Below, in pieces: positions 8,646-16,330 of a DNA stretch of 21,542 nucleotides. The stretch comes from REEP01 sp964517265. GTDB lineage: Bacteria > Pseudomonadota > Alphaproteobacteria > Rhodospirillales > Defluviicoccaceae. Below the pieces are notes generated by a model. That model was not told the DNA's origin and made no database searches. It saw only the letters and a program-made list of their open reading frames with translations. Where the stretch lies: contig CAZFBS010000048.1 in assembly GCA_964517265.1 (NCBI GenBank), forward strand, positions 1 to 21,542, written 5' to 3'. The translations under genes were made by a program, and so were the position numbers. Position 1 is the first letter of the stretch; each line of letters begins with the position of its first letter.

Positions 8646-9161
8646 ATGAATATCGAAGACCATATCCGCACGGTTCCGGATTTCCCCAAGCCCGGCATCC
8701 TGTTCTATGACATTTCCACTCTGCTGGCGCATGCCGATGCGTGGTCGGTGGCGATGGGACGGCTGGCCAAGGCCGTCAGCCGCCATCAGCCGGACATGCT
8801 GGCGGGCATCGAGTCGCGCGGTTTCCTTGTCGCGGCCCCGCTGGCCCTCAAGCTCGGCCTCGGCTTTCTGATGATCCGCAAGCGTGGCAAGCTGCCGGGC
8901 GGCACCATTCCGCACGAATATGCCCTTGAGTACGGCACCGACGTCCTCGAAATTCAGGACGATGCCATCCAGCCGGGACAGCGGATCTTCATCCTCGACG
9001 ATCTCCTCGCCACCGGCGGGACGATGATGGCGGCGGTGGACCTGTTGCGGGGAGTCGGCGCCGATGTGGTCGGCGCGGCGTGCATCATCGAGCTGGCGTT
9101 TCTCAACGGCCGCTCCCGGCTCGAGGTCCCGTTCTGCTCGCTGGTGACCTACGATCAATAG
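8646..9161 (+). CDS. apt: Adenine phosphoribosyltransferase
   Basis: This 171-residue cytosolic purine salvage enzyme makes AMP from adenine and PRPP. It begins MNIEDHIRTVPDFPKPGILFYDIS, the usual N-terminus of this family (the residue run is the first two beta strands). ESRGFLVAAPLALKLG follows near residue 60, and the PRPP-binding loop IFILDDLLATGGTM lies near residues 115-130. The length is normal for the family. The ATG at 8646 is chosen over an in-frame TTG four codons earlier, because family members start at this Met; GGA seven bases before it is a weak ribosome site. It stands alone between the divergent regulator and the convergent mutY gene, whose stop is 25 bases away. Confidence 0.96.
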   Translation: MNIEDHIRTVPDFPKPGILFYDISTLLAHADAWSVAMGRLAKAVSRHQPDMLAGIESRGFLVAAPLALKLGLGFLMIRKRGKLPGGTIPHEYALEYGTDVLEIQDDAIQPGQRIFILDDLLATGGTMMAAVDLLRGVGADVVGAACIIELAFLNGRSRLEVPFCSLVTYDQ

Positions 9162-9186
9162 GTCGCGTCGTTAAGTCGCGCGCATC

Positions 9187-10290
9187 TCATGACCCTCGTT
9201 GCCCATCGCCGCTCTGGGCCAGCGCATGGGCCGCGACCTTGCGCATCAGCGTCGGCAGCGCCTGCCGATCCAGCTGATCGACCTTGCACCAGATGCCACC
9301 CGCGACGGTCCCGCCGGCCGTTGTCGCCGTCACCACGGTAAGGGTCAGCACGAAGTGGGTGAAGCCGTGGCTGACGCTACCCGCTAGCGGCCGCCACTCG
9401 GCTGCGATCGGCGCGGCATTGCGGGCTTCTTCCAGGGACCATGGCTCCGCCCGCCACTCCGTCGAGGGAATTTCCATCATCCCGCCGAGCAGGCCTGTTT
9501 CCGGCCGTCGTCGCAAAAGGACGGCGCCGTGCCCGTTCGCGGCCCAGAACGCGGTGCCGTGAAGCTGCGGCCGCGGTTTCTTCCTCGCCTTGATCGGGTA
9601 GCGCTCCGGCGCCCCCTGTTCGGCGGCACGGCAGTCGCTGCGGAGCGGGCACGTTTCGCACAGCGGTTGCCGCGGCCTGCAGATGGTGGCGCCGAGGTCC
9701 ATCATTCCTTGCGCGAAATCACCCGGCCGTGCTGTCGGTGTCAACGCGCGTGCCAGCGCCTCGATCTGCGGTCGCGCCCGCGGCAGGTCTGCTTGGAGGG
9801 CGACCAATCGGGCGATCACCCGGGTGATGTTGCCGTCGACCGGAGAGGTCGGCCGCGCGAACGCGATGGCGGCGATCGCGGCGGCGGTATAGCTGCCGAT
9901 GCCGGGCAACTGCTGCAACGCCTCCTCGGTGTCGGGAAACCGGCCATCATGGCGCGCGGCGACCGCCTGGGCGCAGGCATGGAGATTGCGCGCCCGCGCG
10001 TAGTAGCCGAGGCCGGCCCATGCCAGCAGCACATCGTGCAACTCGGCCGCGGCGAGATCCTCGACGCGCGGCCAGCGTTGCACGAACCGGTGAAAGTAGG
10101 GCACCACCGCTGCCACCGTCGTCTGCTGAAGCATGATCTCGCTGAGCCAGACATGGTAGGGGTCGGGCGAGGATCCCGGCTCCGCGCGCCACGGCAGCAC
10201 GCGGCGGTTGCGGTCATACCAGGCGAGCAGACGGCGGCGCATCCGCTGACGTGTTTTGATGTCGCGCATTGCATTCATCTTGTATTCCAT
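9187..10290 (-). CDS. mutY: A/G-specific adenine glycosylase MutY
   Basis: MutY removes adenine mispaired with 8-oxoguanine in base-excision repair. Visible parts are WRAEPGSSPDPYHVWLSEIMLQQT with the catalytic Glu (SEIMLQQT), and the helix-hairpin-helix LPGIGSYTAAAIAAIAF. The catalytic Asp sits in SPVDGNITRV, and the [4Fe-4S] ligands are spaced Cys-x6-Cys-x2-Cys-x5-Cys in CRPRQPLCETCPLRSDC. A C-terminal NUDIX-like MutT domain recognises 8-oxoG (LLGGMMEIPSTEW, then HGFTHFVLTL). The start is uncertain: ATGs lie at 10308, 10290, 10278 and 10269. I chose 10290 because AGGAA lies eight bases before it; the protein is then 367 residues. It is divergent from dciA, with only about 35 bases between the starts. 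Confidence 0.95.
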   Translation of the reverse strand: MEYKMNAMRDIKTRQRMRRRLLAWYDRNRRVLPWRAEPGSSPDPYHVWLSEIMLQQTTVAAVVPYFHRFVQRWPRVEDLAAAELHDVLLAWAGLGYYARARNLHACAQAVAARHDGRFPDTEEALQQLPGIGSYTAAAIAAIAFARPTSPVDGNITRVIARLVALQADLPRARPQIEALARALTPTARPGDFAQGMMDLGATICRPRQPLCETCPLRSDCRAAEQGAPERYPIKARKKPRPQLHGTAFWAANGHGAVLLRRRPETGLLGGMMEIPSTEWRAEPWSLEEARNAAPIAAEWRPLAGSVSHGFTHFVLTLTVVTATTAGGTVAGGIWCKVDQLDRQALPTLMRKVAAHALAQSGDGQRGS

Positions 10291-10325
10291 GTGTCTTGTT
10301 CCTACCATAAGCAGTATCGGGATGT

Positions 10326-10835
10326 GTGCCGATCAAAGCAGAACGCCCCGATCGGCAGCGGATACAGGCAATGCGCGCTGTGGCGGCACCTCTGGGAAAG
10401 TTGACGGCTCCGCTGTTTCGGCGGCGGGGCTTCGTCGATGGTGTCGTGGCGGCGGAATGGGTCGCGATCGTCGGCGATCGTCTTGCCGAGCACACGGTTC
10501 CGGAGCGGATTGTCTTTCCGCCGCGCAAGCATAGCGACGGAACCTTGAAGCTGCGCGTCGGCAGCAGCGGCCTCGCCCTGGAACTGCAACACGTCCAACC
10601 CCAGCTGATCGAGCGAATCAACGGCTATTTTGGCTTCCCGGCGGTCAGCCGCATCCAGCTTTTGCACGGTCCGGTCCCGCCGCGCCGGTGTCGAGGCAAC
10701 GTTCGGCTGCGAGAACTGACGTCCGACGAGCAGCAGCAGATCACCGATGCGTTGGCCGGCATCGCCGATCCGGAACTGGCCGAAGCGCTTGAAAGTCTTG
10801 GCCGTTGCGTCCTCGGGCGCGAGCGAGAGGCGTGA
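10326..10835 (+). CDS. dciA: DciA-type DnaB helicase loader (DUF721)
   Basis: This 169-residue DUF721 protein is of the family that includes DciA, the ancestral loader of the replicative helicase DnaB in bacteria lacking DnaC/DnaI. The KH-like N-terminal domain is recognisable: LTAPLFRRRGF, then VVAAEWVAIVGDRLAEHTVPERIVFP, LKLRVGSSGLALELQHVQPQLIERIN and a following INGYFGFPAVSRIQLLHG. The C-terminal part (ELTSDEQQQITDALAGIADPELAEALESLGR) is the usual Gln/Glu-rich helical tail. The start is a GTG with a weak ribosome site; an ATG at 10371 is a possible alternative and would still keep the domain. It is followed after 136 bases by the thioredoxin-fold gene and smc, an order common in alphaproteobacteria. 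Confidence 0.85.
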   Translation: MPIKAERPDRQRIQAMRAVAAPLGKLTAPLFRRRGFVDGVVAAEWVAIVGDRLAEHTVPERIVFPPRKHSDGTLKLRVGSSGLALELQHVQPQLIERINGYFGFPAVSRIQLLHGPVPPRRCRGNVRLRELTSDEQQQITDALAGIADPELAEALESLGRCVLGREREA

Positions 10836-10910
10836 GCGGTGATGCGGTTGCCGCGGGCGGCGGCCGGGACTGACGTCGTTTTCTGGAATCGTCGCCGATG
10901 CCGCTGATGC

Positions 10911-10940
10911 TTGCGGCCGGCGATTTTGCTCTCCTATAGT
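10911..10940 (+). promoter_or_regulatory. Possible sigma70 promoter before the DsbA-like gene
   Basis: TATAGT (10935-10940) is a good -10 hexamer, 32 bases before the GTG start of the DsbA-like gene. The only -35 candidate at a workable distance is TTGCGG (10911-10916, 18-base spacer), which is weak. The gene may also be read from dciA. Confidence 0.35.
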
Positions 10941-10971
10941 CGAGAAACAGCATGGTGGAAGCGAGGGGAAC

Positions 10972-11679
10972 GTGCGCCATCTAAGACAGGTTCTGGGACT
11001 GGTTGTTGTCGCCCTGATCTGGTCCGCTGCCGCAACGGCCAGCGATGCCGTCCTTCAGGAGCATGCGCTCGGTGCCGACGATGCACCGGTGACGATGATC
11101 GAGTTCTCGTCGCTGACGTGCCCGCACTGTGCGGACTTCCATGCAGAGACGCTGCCGAAGATCAAGGAGCAGTATATCGATACAGGCAAGCTGCGGCTGG
11201 TCTATCGCGACTATCCGCTGGATCCGTTGGCGACGGCGGCGGCAATGCTGCCTCACTGCGTCGCCCCGGAGCGCTACTTCGGCCTGCTGGAGACGCTGTT
11301 CCGCAGCCAGTCCAGTTGGGCGCGCAGCGAGCACCCGGCCGCGGAGCTGGAGCGGCTGGCGCGATTTGCCGGCCTGTCTTCGGCCGATTTTCAAGCCTGC
11401 CTGAACAACAGCGATCTTCTTCAGGCGATCCAGCAACGGGCGGAGGCGGGTCGCCGTGAGTATTCGATCACCTCGACCCCCACCTTCATCATCAACGGGC
11501 AGCGGATTGTCGGCGCTACGGATTTCGAGGAATTCCAGAAGGTCATCGAGCAGAAGCTGGGATCCACCGGCAACACCGCGCCGGCAACCGACTCCGCGTT
11601 GGCGAGCGACGGCGGTTCCGATCCGTCCGGCTGGCTGGCACGGCAATGGGATCGCCTCCGGAGCTGGTGGAACGGATAG
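10972..11679 (+). CDS. DsbA family protein (thioredoxin fold, exported)
   Basis: This 235-residue exported thiol-disulfide protein has a signal peptide (positive start MRHLRQ, hydrophobic core to about residue 20, cleavage near ATAS). Its thioredoxin fold has a Cys-Pro-His-Cys active site at residues 50-53, a helical insertion with two further Cys residues (HCVAPERYF and QACLNNS), and the cis-proline loop STPTFIINGQRIVG. It resembles the DsbA-like DUF/thioredoxin_4 proteins next to smc in alphaproteobacteria. GTG is supported by AGGGGAAC just before it. The C-terminus adds a disordered Ser/Asp/Gly stretch and a Trp-rich end (GWLARQWDRLRSWWNG) that could form an amphipathic, membrane-touching helix. 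It probably oxidises or isomerises envelope proteins; partners are unknown. Confidence 0.88.
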   Translation: MRHLRQVLGLVVVALIWSAAATASDAVLQEHALGADDAPVTMIEFSSLTCPHCADFHAETLPKIKEQYIDTGKLRLVYRDYPLDPLATAAAMLPHCVAPERYFGLLETLFRSQSSWARSEHPAAELERLARFAGLSSADFQACLNNSDLLQAIQQRAEAGRREYSITSTPTFIINGQRIVGATDFEEFQKVIEQKLGSTGNTAPATDSALASDGGSDPSGWLARQWDRLRSWWNG

Positions 11680-11712
11680 CGGTCCCCCGCTCACACAGGA
11701 CCGTTGCCGAGG

Positions 11713-14700
11713 ATGCCCAAGGACAATCCGCCGCCCCTTCCGGAGGCCCTGCAGCGCCCTCTTTTGCAGTTCGATAAGCTGCGCATCGCTGGCTTCAAGT
11801 CGTTTGTCGATCCCGTCGAACTGCTGATCGAGCCCGGTCTGACCGGCATCGTTGGGCCGAACGGATGTGGCAAATCCAACCTCATCGAGGCGCTGCGCTG
11901 GGTGATGGGGGAGTCGTCCGCCCGGCAGATGCGGGGCAGCGAGATGGATGACCTCATTTTCAACGGCACGGCGGCGCGCCCCTCGCGTGACGTCGCCGAG
12001 GTGGTCGTTCAGCTCGGCAATGCGTCACGGGCGGCGCCGCCGCCGTTCGACGGCTTCGAGTCGCTGGAGATCAGCCGCCGTATCGAGCGTGCGCGCGGCT
12101 CCACCTATCGGGTCAACGGCAAGGAGGTCCGGGCTCGCGATGTCCAGCTGCTGCTGGCGGATTCGGCGACCGGAGCGCGCTCGAGCGCCATCGTCAGCCA
12201 GGGGCAGGTCGGCAGTCTGATCGCGGCCAAGCCGCAGGATCGCCGGATCATCCTTGAGGAGGCGGCCGGGATCACCGGCCTGCATTCGCGGCGTCACGAG
12301 GCCGATATGCGGCTGCGCTCGGCAGAAGCGAACCTGGAGCGGCTGGAGGATGTGGTCACCGCTCTGGAAACCCAGCTTTTGGCGCTGCGCAAGCAGGTTC
12401 GGCAGGCCGGGCGCTACCGGACCCTGTCCGAGCAGATTCGCGCGACCGAGGTTCAGTTGTCGGCGCTGCGCTGGAGAGCGGCCTCGGCGGTATTGGCCGA
12501 GGCGGAGCGGCGTGCCGCCGAGGCAGGTGCGGCGGTCGAAGCCGCATCCCTGAGCGCCGATGCCGCCGGCAGGCGGCAGGCCGCCGCCGCGGCGGCGCTG
12601 CCGGCGTTGCGCTCTCAGGACGCGGAAGCGGCCGCCGAGCTTCAGCGTCTGACCTTGGCGCAGGATGGGCTCGATGCCGAGGAGCGCCGCGTGGCGGAGG
12701 ATCGGCACGGCTGTCAGCTTCGGCTTGAGCAGGCGCTTGCCGATCTTGAGCGCGAGCGAACCCTGGTTGCCGATGCGAGCGCCGCGCTCACCCACCTCGA
12801 CGCGGAGAGAGTGCGCCTTGAGGCCGCGCGGGAAGGGGAGCAGGCGGCCCAGGCAGCGGCATCGGCCGCGCTGGCGGAGATCGGCGACGAGGTCGAGCGG
12901 CTCGACGCCGCCGTCGCCGCCCTGACCGCCGCGGTGGCCGCGGAAGATGCTACCCGGGGCGCCATTCACCGCAAAATCACGGATCTCGAAGCGCGCGCCC
13001 GGCGGCTGGCGGCGCGGGCGGCCGATCTCACTGCCGAGCGGTCCGCTCTGGAGCGCAAGCGCGAGGAACTGGATGGCACCGAGACGACGGCGGCCGCGCT
13101 TGCGGCTGCGTGCACCGCGCTGGAGGACGCCCGCCACCATGTGACCGCCGCAGATGACGCGCACACGGCCGCTGCCGGCGCGGCGGCGGATGTGCTCGCC
13201 GCCCACCAGCAGGCTGCGGCGGAACACGGCCGCCTGCTAGCCGAAGAGACGGCTTTAATCGAGGTGCTGGCCCTGGACGGCTCCTCCGCCCGGGACGCGC
13301 CGGTTGTCGATGCCTTGGTCGCCCAGCCGGGGCTGGAGGCTGCGGTCGCGGCGGCGCTCGGCGATGATCTGTTGGCGCCCCTTGAATCACCGCAATCTGC
13401 GGACTCTGCGGCGCCGCTGTGCTGGCGCACCCTCGCGCCGGTCGATCCGGTGCCGCCGTTGCCGTCCGGAAGCGAACCCCTGGCGGCTCTTGTCACCGCG
13501 CCGCCGGCACTGGATCGCCGGTTGAGCCAGATCGGCCTTGTTGCCGATCCGGATCAGGGCGACCGCCTGCAACCTGCGCTTCTGCCGGGCCAGCGCCTGG
13601 TCACGCGCGACGGTGCGCAGTGGCGATGGGACGGCTTGACGGCAACGCCCGCCGCTTCGTCGGCGGCGGCCCGGCTTCGCCAGCGCAACCGTCTGAACGC
13701 GGTGCGCACCTGTATCGCCGCTGCCGCCTCCGCCCTGCAAGGGGCGACGGAACGGCTGGCGGAGGCGCGGGCGCTTGCGGCGGCGAAGGCGGATACGGCT
13801 CGGCAGGCGCGTGCTTCGGTGCGCGCGGCGGAGTCGGCCGTAAGCCGGGCACGGGAGACGCATGAGCGCGCGCGCGAGCGGCTGGCGAAGTCTGCCGCTC
13901 AGCTTGCGGGTCTCGAGGCGACGTTGACGGCGGTAGAAGGCGAACAGACGGAAACCGAGGCCGCGCTGGCGGCCGCTCTCGCGGAGCGCACTCATCTTCC
14001 CGATCCCTCCGCCGCGCGCGACGAGTTGGCGGTGCTGCGGCGCGCGCTGAGCGATGCGCGGGCCGTGCAGGCGGAGCGGCGCTTGGCGCAGGATGCTTTG
14101 CTGCGGGAGGTGGAGGCGCGGCGCCGGCGACTGGATGCGGTGGTCCAGGATCGCCAGTCCTGGTGCCATCGCCGGGAGACCGCATCGCAACAACGGACCG
14201 TTCTCGATGCGCGGCATCGTGCGGCGGAGGCCGAACTCCACCAGCTGGCCGATCTTCCCGCCGCGATCGCGGCCCGCCGCGCCGCCCTGATGAGCGAGAT
14301 GGAGGGGGCCGCCGCCGCCCGGCGCACGGCGGCGGACCGGCTGGCTGTGGCCGAAGGCGTGCTGGCCGAGGCCGATCGGCTGGCGCGCGCCGCCGCGGGC
14401 GCACTGAGCGAGGCGCGGGAGGCTCGCATTCGGGCGGTGGCGGCCGCCGAACAGGCCGAGGCCACGTGCCAGTCGCTGGCTGCCCAGATCCGGGAGAGCC
14501 TCGGCATCGACGTCTCGCAGCTAAACGCCGCGGCCCGCAGCGATGATGCGGCGCCGCAGGCGGCGGGGCCCGAGATGGAGGCGGTCGAGCGGCGTCTGGA
14601 TCGCCTGCGACGGGATCGTGAAATGATGGGGCCGGTCAACCTCTGCGCCGATCAGGAGGCGGGCGAGCTGGATGGCAGGATCAAGAGCCTGCTCGCCGAG

Positions 14701-15252
14701 CGGCGCGACCTCTTGAGCGCGATAGCCAAGCTGCGGCAAGGGCTTGGCGCACTCGACCGGGAGGGGCGGGAACGGCTGATGGCCTCCTTCGCCGATGTCG
14801 ACCGCCATTTCCGCGAATTGTTCGTGCGGCTGTTCGGGGGCGGCCGCGCCCATCTCACTCTCACCGAGTCGGACGATCCGCTGGATGCCGGCCTCGAAAT
14901 CATGGCCAGTCCGCCCGGCAAACGGTTGCAGTCGCTCTCGCTTCTATCGGGTGGCGAGCAGGCGCTGGCGACGCTCGCCCTTGTCTTCGCCGTGTTTCTA
15001 AGCACCCCCGCACCGATCTGCGTCCTCGACGAGGTCGACGCGCCACTCGACGATGCCAATGTCGATCGCCTCTGTGCCCTGCTCACCGATCTGACGGCGC
15101 GGAGCGGGACCCGGTTTCTGATCATCACCCACCACCGGATGACGATGGCGCGGATGGATCGCCTGTTCGGCGTCACGATGGCCGAGAAAGGCGTCTCGCA
15201 ACTGGTTTCGGTGGATTTGGTCGGCGCCGCTCGGCTGCGCGAGAGCGCCTGA
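11713..15252 (+). CDS. smc: Chromosome segregation protein SMC
   Basis: This protein of about 1179 residues organises and segregates chromosomes as an ATP-driven dimer with ScpA/ScpB. The N-terminal head has FDKLRIAGFKSFVDP and Walker A GPNGCGKSN near residues 48-56. A long Ala/Arg/Glu-rich coiled coil (about 170-525) leads to a hinge (about 525-655), and a second coil (about 655-970) returns to the C-terminal head. That head has the signature LSGGEQALATLAL (about 1079) and Walker B PICVLDEVDAPLDDANVDR (about 1100). The hinge lacks the canonical Gly-rich dimer patches and instead reads like the alphaproteobacterial version (ALGDDLLAPLES, then LPGQRLVTRDGAQWRWDGL). The start is uncertain: ATG 11713 or TTG 11704, both near AGGA at 11697-11700. 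It begins 33 bases after the DsbA-like gene and is probably co-transcribed. Confidence 0.95.
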   Translation: MPKDNPPPLPEALQRPLLQFDKLRIAGFKSFVDPVELLIEPGLTGIVGPNGCGKSNLIEALRWVMGESSARQMRGSEMDDLIFNGTAARPSRDVAEVVVQLGNASRAAPPPFDGFESLEISRRIERARGSTYRVNGKEVRARDVQLLLADSATGARSSAIVSQGQVGSLIAAKPQDRRIILEEAAGITGLHSRRHEADMRLRSAEANLERLEDVVTALETQLLALRKQVRQAGRYRTLSEQIRATEVQLSALRWRAASAVLAEAERRAAEAGAAVEAASLSADAAGRRQAAAAAALPALRSQDAEAAAELQRLTLAQDGLDAEERRVAEDRHGCQLRLEQALADLERERTLVADASAALTHLDAERVRLEAAREGEQAAQAAASAALAEIGDEVERLDAAVAALTAAVAAEDATRGAIHRKITDLEARARRLAARAADLTAERSALERKREELDGTETTAAALAAACTALEDARHHVTAADDAHTAAAGAAADVLAAHQQAAAEHGRLLAEETALIEVLALDGSSARDAPVVDALVAQPGLEAAVAAALGDDLLAPLESPQSADSAAPLCWRTLAPVDPVPPLPSGSEPLAALVTAPPALDRRLSQIGLVADPDQGDRLQPALLPGQRLVTRDGAQWRWDGLTATPAASSAAARLRQRNRLNAVRTCIAAAASALQGATERLAEARALAAAKADTARQARASVRAAESAVSRARETHERARERLAKSAAQLAGLEATLTAVEGEQTETEAALAAALAERTHLPDPSAARDELAVLRRALSDARAVQAERRLAQDALLREVEARRRRLDAVVQDRQSWCHRRETASQQRTVLDARHRAAEAELHQLADLPAAIAARRAALMSEMEGAAAARRTAADRLAVAEGVLAEADRLARAAAGALSEAREARIRAVAAAEQAEATCQSLAAQIRESLGIDVSQLNAAARSDDAAPQAAGPEMEAVERRLDRLRRDREMMGPVNLCADQEAGELDGRIKSLLAERRDLLSAIAKLRQGLGALDREGRERLMASFADVDRHFRELFVRLFGGGRAHLTLTESDDPLDAGLEIMASPPGKRLQSLSLLSGGEQALATLALVFAVFLSTPAPICVLDEVDAPLDDANVDRLCALLTDLTARSGTRFLIITHHRMTMARMDRLFGVTMAEKGVSQLVSVDLVGAARLRESA

Positions 15253-15283
15253 CCGGCCAACGGGGTGCGGCTGTCGTGTGCCG

Positions 15284-15339
15284 GCCGCTCAGGGGGTGCC
15301 GCTCAGGTGGTGCCGCTCAGGGGTGGCCAATCAGGGATT
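15284..15339. repeat. 14-bp tandem repeat, three units plus a degenerate fourth
   Basis: The units are GCCGCTCAGGGGGT (15284-15297), GCCGCTCAGGTGGT (15298-15311), GCCGCTCAGGGGTG (15312-15325) and the weaker GCCAATCAGGGATT (15326-15339). The array fills most of the gap between the convergent ends of smc and the CydP-like gene, and its last unit overlaps that gene's stop codon. The unit length is not a multiple of three. Confidence 0.8.
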
Positions 15340-15543
15340 GAACGAAATCCGCGCGGGCGAGATGTACGATCGCACGGCAGCAGGGGTTTCCGAGACCTCC
15401 GCTGCATTCTGGTCGTCGACATGATTGGCCGAGAGATCGATCTGCTGCTCCGGACCGAAGAACAGCAAAAAGATGGCGGTCAATGCGGCCACCTTGATGG
15501 CCAGCCAGACGCCGATTTCGCGCACGAGCAGATGACGAAACAT
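15331..15543 (-). CDS. Small membrane protein, CydP-like cytochrome oxidase putative small subunit
   Basis: This 70-residue protein begins MFRHLLVREIGVWLAIKVAA and contains one transmembrane helix (about residues 12-32) ending in IFLLFFGPEQQ, followed by a polar tail. The REI...K...FF layout matches what I recall of the CydP family of putative cytochrome oxidase small subunits. That assignment is from pattern memory only, and no cytochrome oxidase gene is visible nearby. The ATG at 15543 has an excellent ribosome site (AGGAG six bases before), better than the Met nine codons upstream. The gene is convergent with smc and stands alone; the 12-base palindrome 52 bases upstream may be its operator. 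Confidence 0.75.
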   Translation of the reverse strand: MFRHLLVREIGVWLAIKVAALTAIFLLFFGPEQQIDLSANHVDDQNAAEVSETPAAVRSYISPARISFNP

Positions 15544-15594
15544 GTCTCTCTCCTGGTTCACGACCCTCAATTCGGCGCGGATTGCCGACGATCA

Positions 15595-15606
15595 TACGCT
15601 AGCGTA
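15595..15606. promoter_or_regulatory. Perfect 12-bp palindrome upstream of the CydP-like gene
   Basis: TACGCTAGCGTA is a perfect palindrome 52 bases before the start of the small membrane protein gene, where a promoter or operator would be expected. I do not recognise the binding protein. The remaining upstream sequence to 15767 shows another imperfect inverted repeat (GTTGC...GCAAC, 15668-15683) but no gene. Confidence 0.35.
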
Positions 15607-15767
15607 GGAAACGCCGCCCGAACAGCGCAAGGGGCTGGATGAGAAGTGCCGCATATTAGCCGCGCATGTTGCGCAGCTGCAACAACCCCTTTTCGCCAGC
15701 GCCCGACCCCGTAGTGTAGCCAGGCTCGGCCCACAGCACCACCCGCCGGCTCTTTTCGCGGCTCTGC

Positions 15768-15854
15768 CTAGAAAATCAATGCCAGCAGACCGATGACCAC
15801 GAGCAAACCGATCAGGAAAATGATGCCGATGGTTCCGCCAATGAATTTCAGCAT
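15768..15854 (-). CDS. 28-residue hydrophobic micro-protein
   Basis: This very short gene encodes 28 residues starting MLKFIGGTIGI and ending LLALIF, almost entirely a single transmembrane helix of Ile, Leu, Val and Gly with one Lys near the N-terminus. The reality of the gene rests on three things: a near-perfect ribosome site (AAGGAG six bases before the ATG at 15854), a sequence that makes a clean membrane helix ending exactly at TAG, and an EcfG-type promoter on the same strand about 115 bases upstream. The function is unknown. It may be a stress-induced membrane peptide acting on an envelope complex; this is inference. The 5' leader is about 105 bases and contains a 7-bp stem-loop. Confidence 0.7.
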   Translation of the reverse strand: MLKFIGGTIGIIFLIGLLVVIGLLALIF

Positions 15855-15967
15855 GGGGCTCTCCTTGTTGTGCGCGGGACAGCGGTGGACTGCAGGACGG
15901 GTGCGAGGCATCGTTTCGGGCCTCGCCATTCCCCCACCGGTCCCGAATCAGTGAATTCACCAAGGGT

Positions 15968-15992
15968 AACGAAACTCGTGCGGCAAGGTTCC
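15968..15992 (-). promoter_or_regulatory. EcfG-type (general stress response) promoter, toward the 28-residue gene
   Basis: Read on the minus strand, GGAAC (15988-15992) and CGTT (15968-15971) are exactly 16 bases apart, the EcfG/sigma-T consensus. Transcription would start near 15960, inside the palindrome GTGAATTCAC, and run into the micro-protein gene. Confidence 0.65.
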
Positions 15993-16254
15993 CGCGGTAC
16001 AGGGCCGCTGACGGCATGCGGCGTCCCAGTAACCACCATCAAGGAGGGATCGGCCACGGCGATGAGGCCGAGGTAAGGAGCGAAGGAGAAGATGGTGGAA
16101 AGCAAGCCGAGGACAATAAACAAAGAGTATGCCGATCACTCACGGCCCCGCCCTCCTCATCGCCCTCGTCATCACACAGACCGCCGCCATCGACATCACG
16201 CGAGGATCGTTCATCGATTTGCGCATCCAAACCAGAGAGCGGCGTTTTCCGGAG

Positions 16255-16280
16255 AACGGCGGTTGTACGCAGCAAGTTCC
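16255..16280 (-). promoter_or_regulatory. EcfG-type promoter, minus strand, without a recognised gene
   Basis: GGAAC (16276-16280) and CGTT (16255-16258) on the minus strand are 17 bases apart, within the 16-17 allowed for EcfG. It faces away from the DUF748 gene promoter at 16331-16355. The two -35 regions share the longer sequence TGGAACTTGC, which creates an inverted repeat. No convincing protein gene follows before the next minus promoter at 15992. Confidence 0.5.
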
Positions 16281-16330
16281 ATCCGATTAGCGGCACTTGG
16301 CTCGCTGGTGATCAGAACGCCGCTTTTGGT

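Noticed and set aside
9146..9164. Short hairpin GACCTA/TAGGTC over the apt stop codon
   Set aside because: Only six pairs, half AT, with no T tract; too weak to call a terminator.
15848..16123. Minus-strand frame beginning with a hydrophobic stretch (LFIVLGLLSTIF)
   Set aside because: It starts at TTG with no ribosome site, loses coding character after about 35 codons and overlaps the promoter and start of the micro-protein gene. A decayed membrane gene is possible but not shown.
16129..16290. 53-codon plus-strand frame with hydrophobic start (MPITHGPALLIALV)
   Set aside because: No ribosome site precedes it, it has no promoter I can identify, and it overlaps the minus-strand promoter. Not enough to call a gene.
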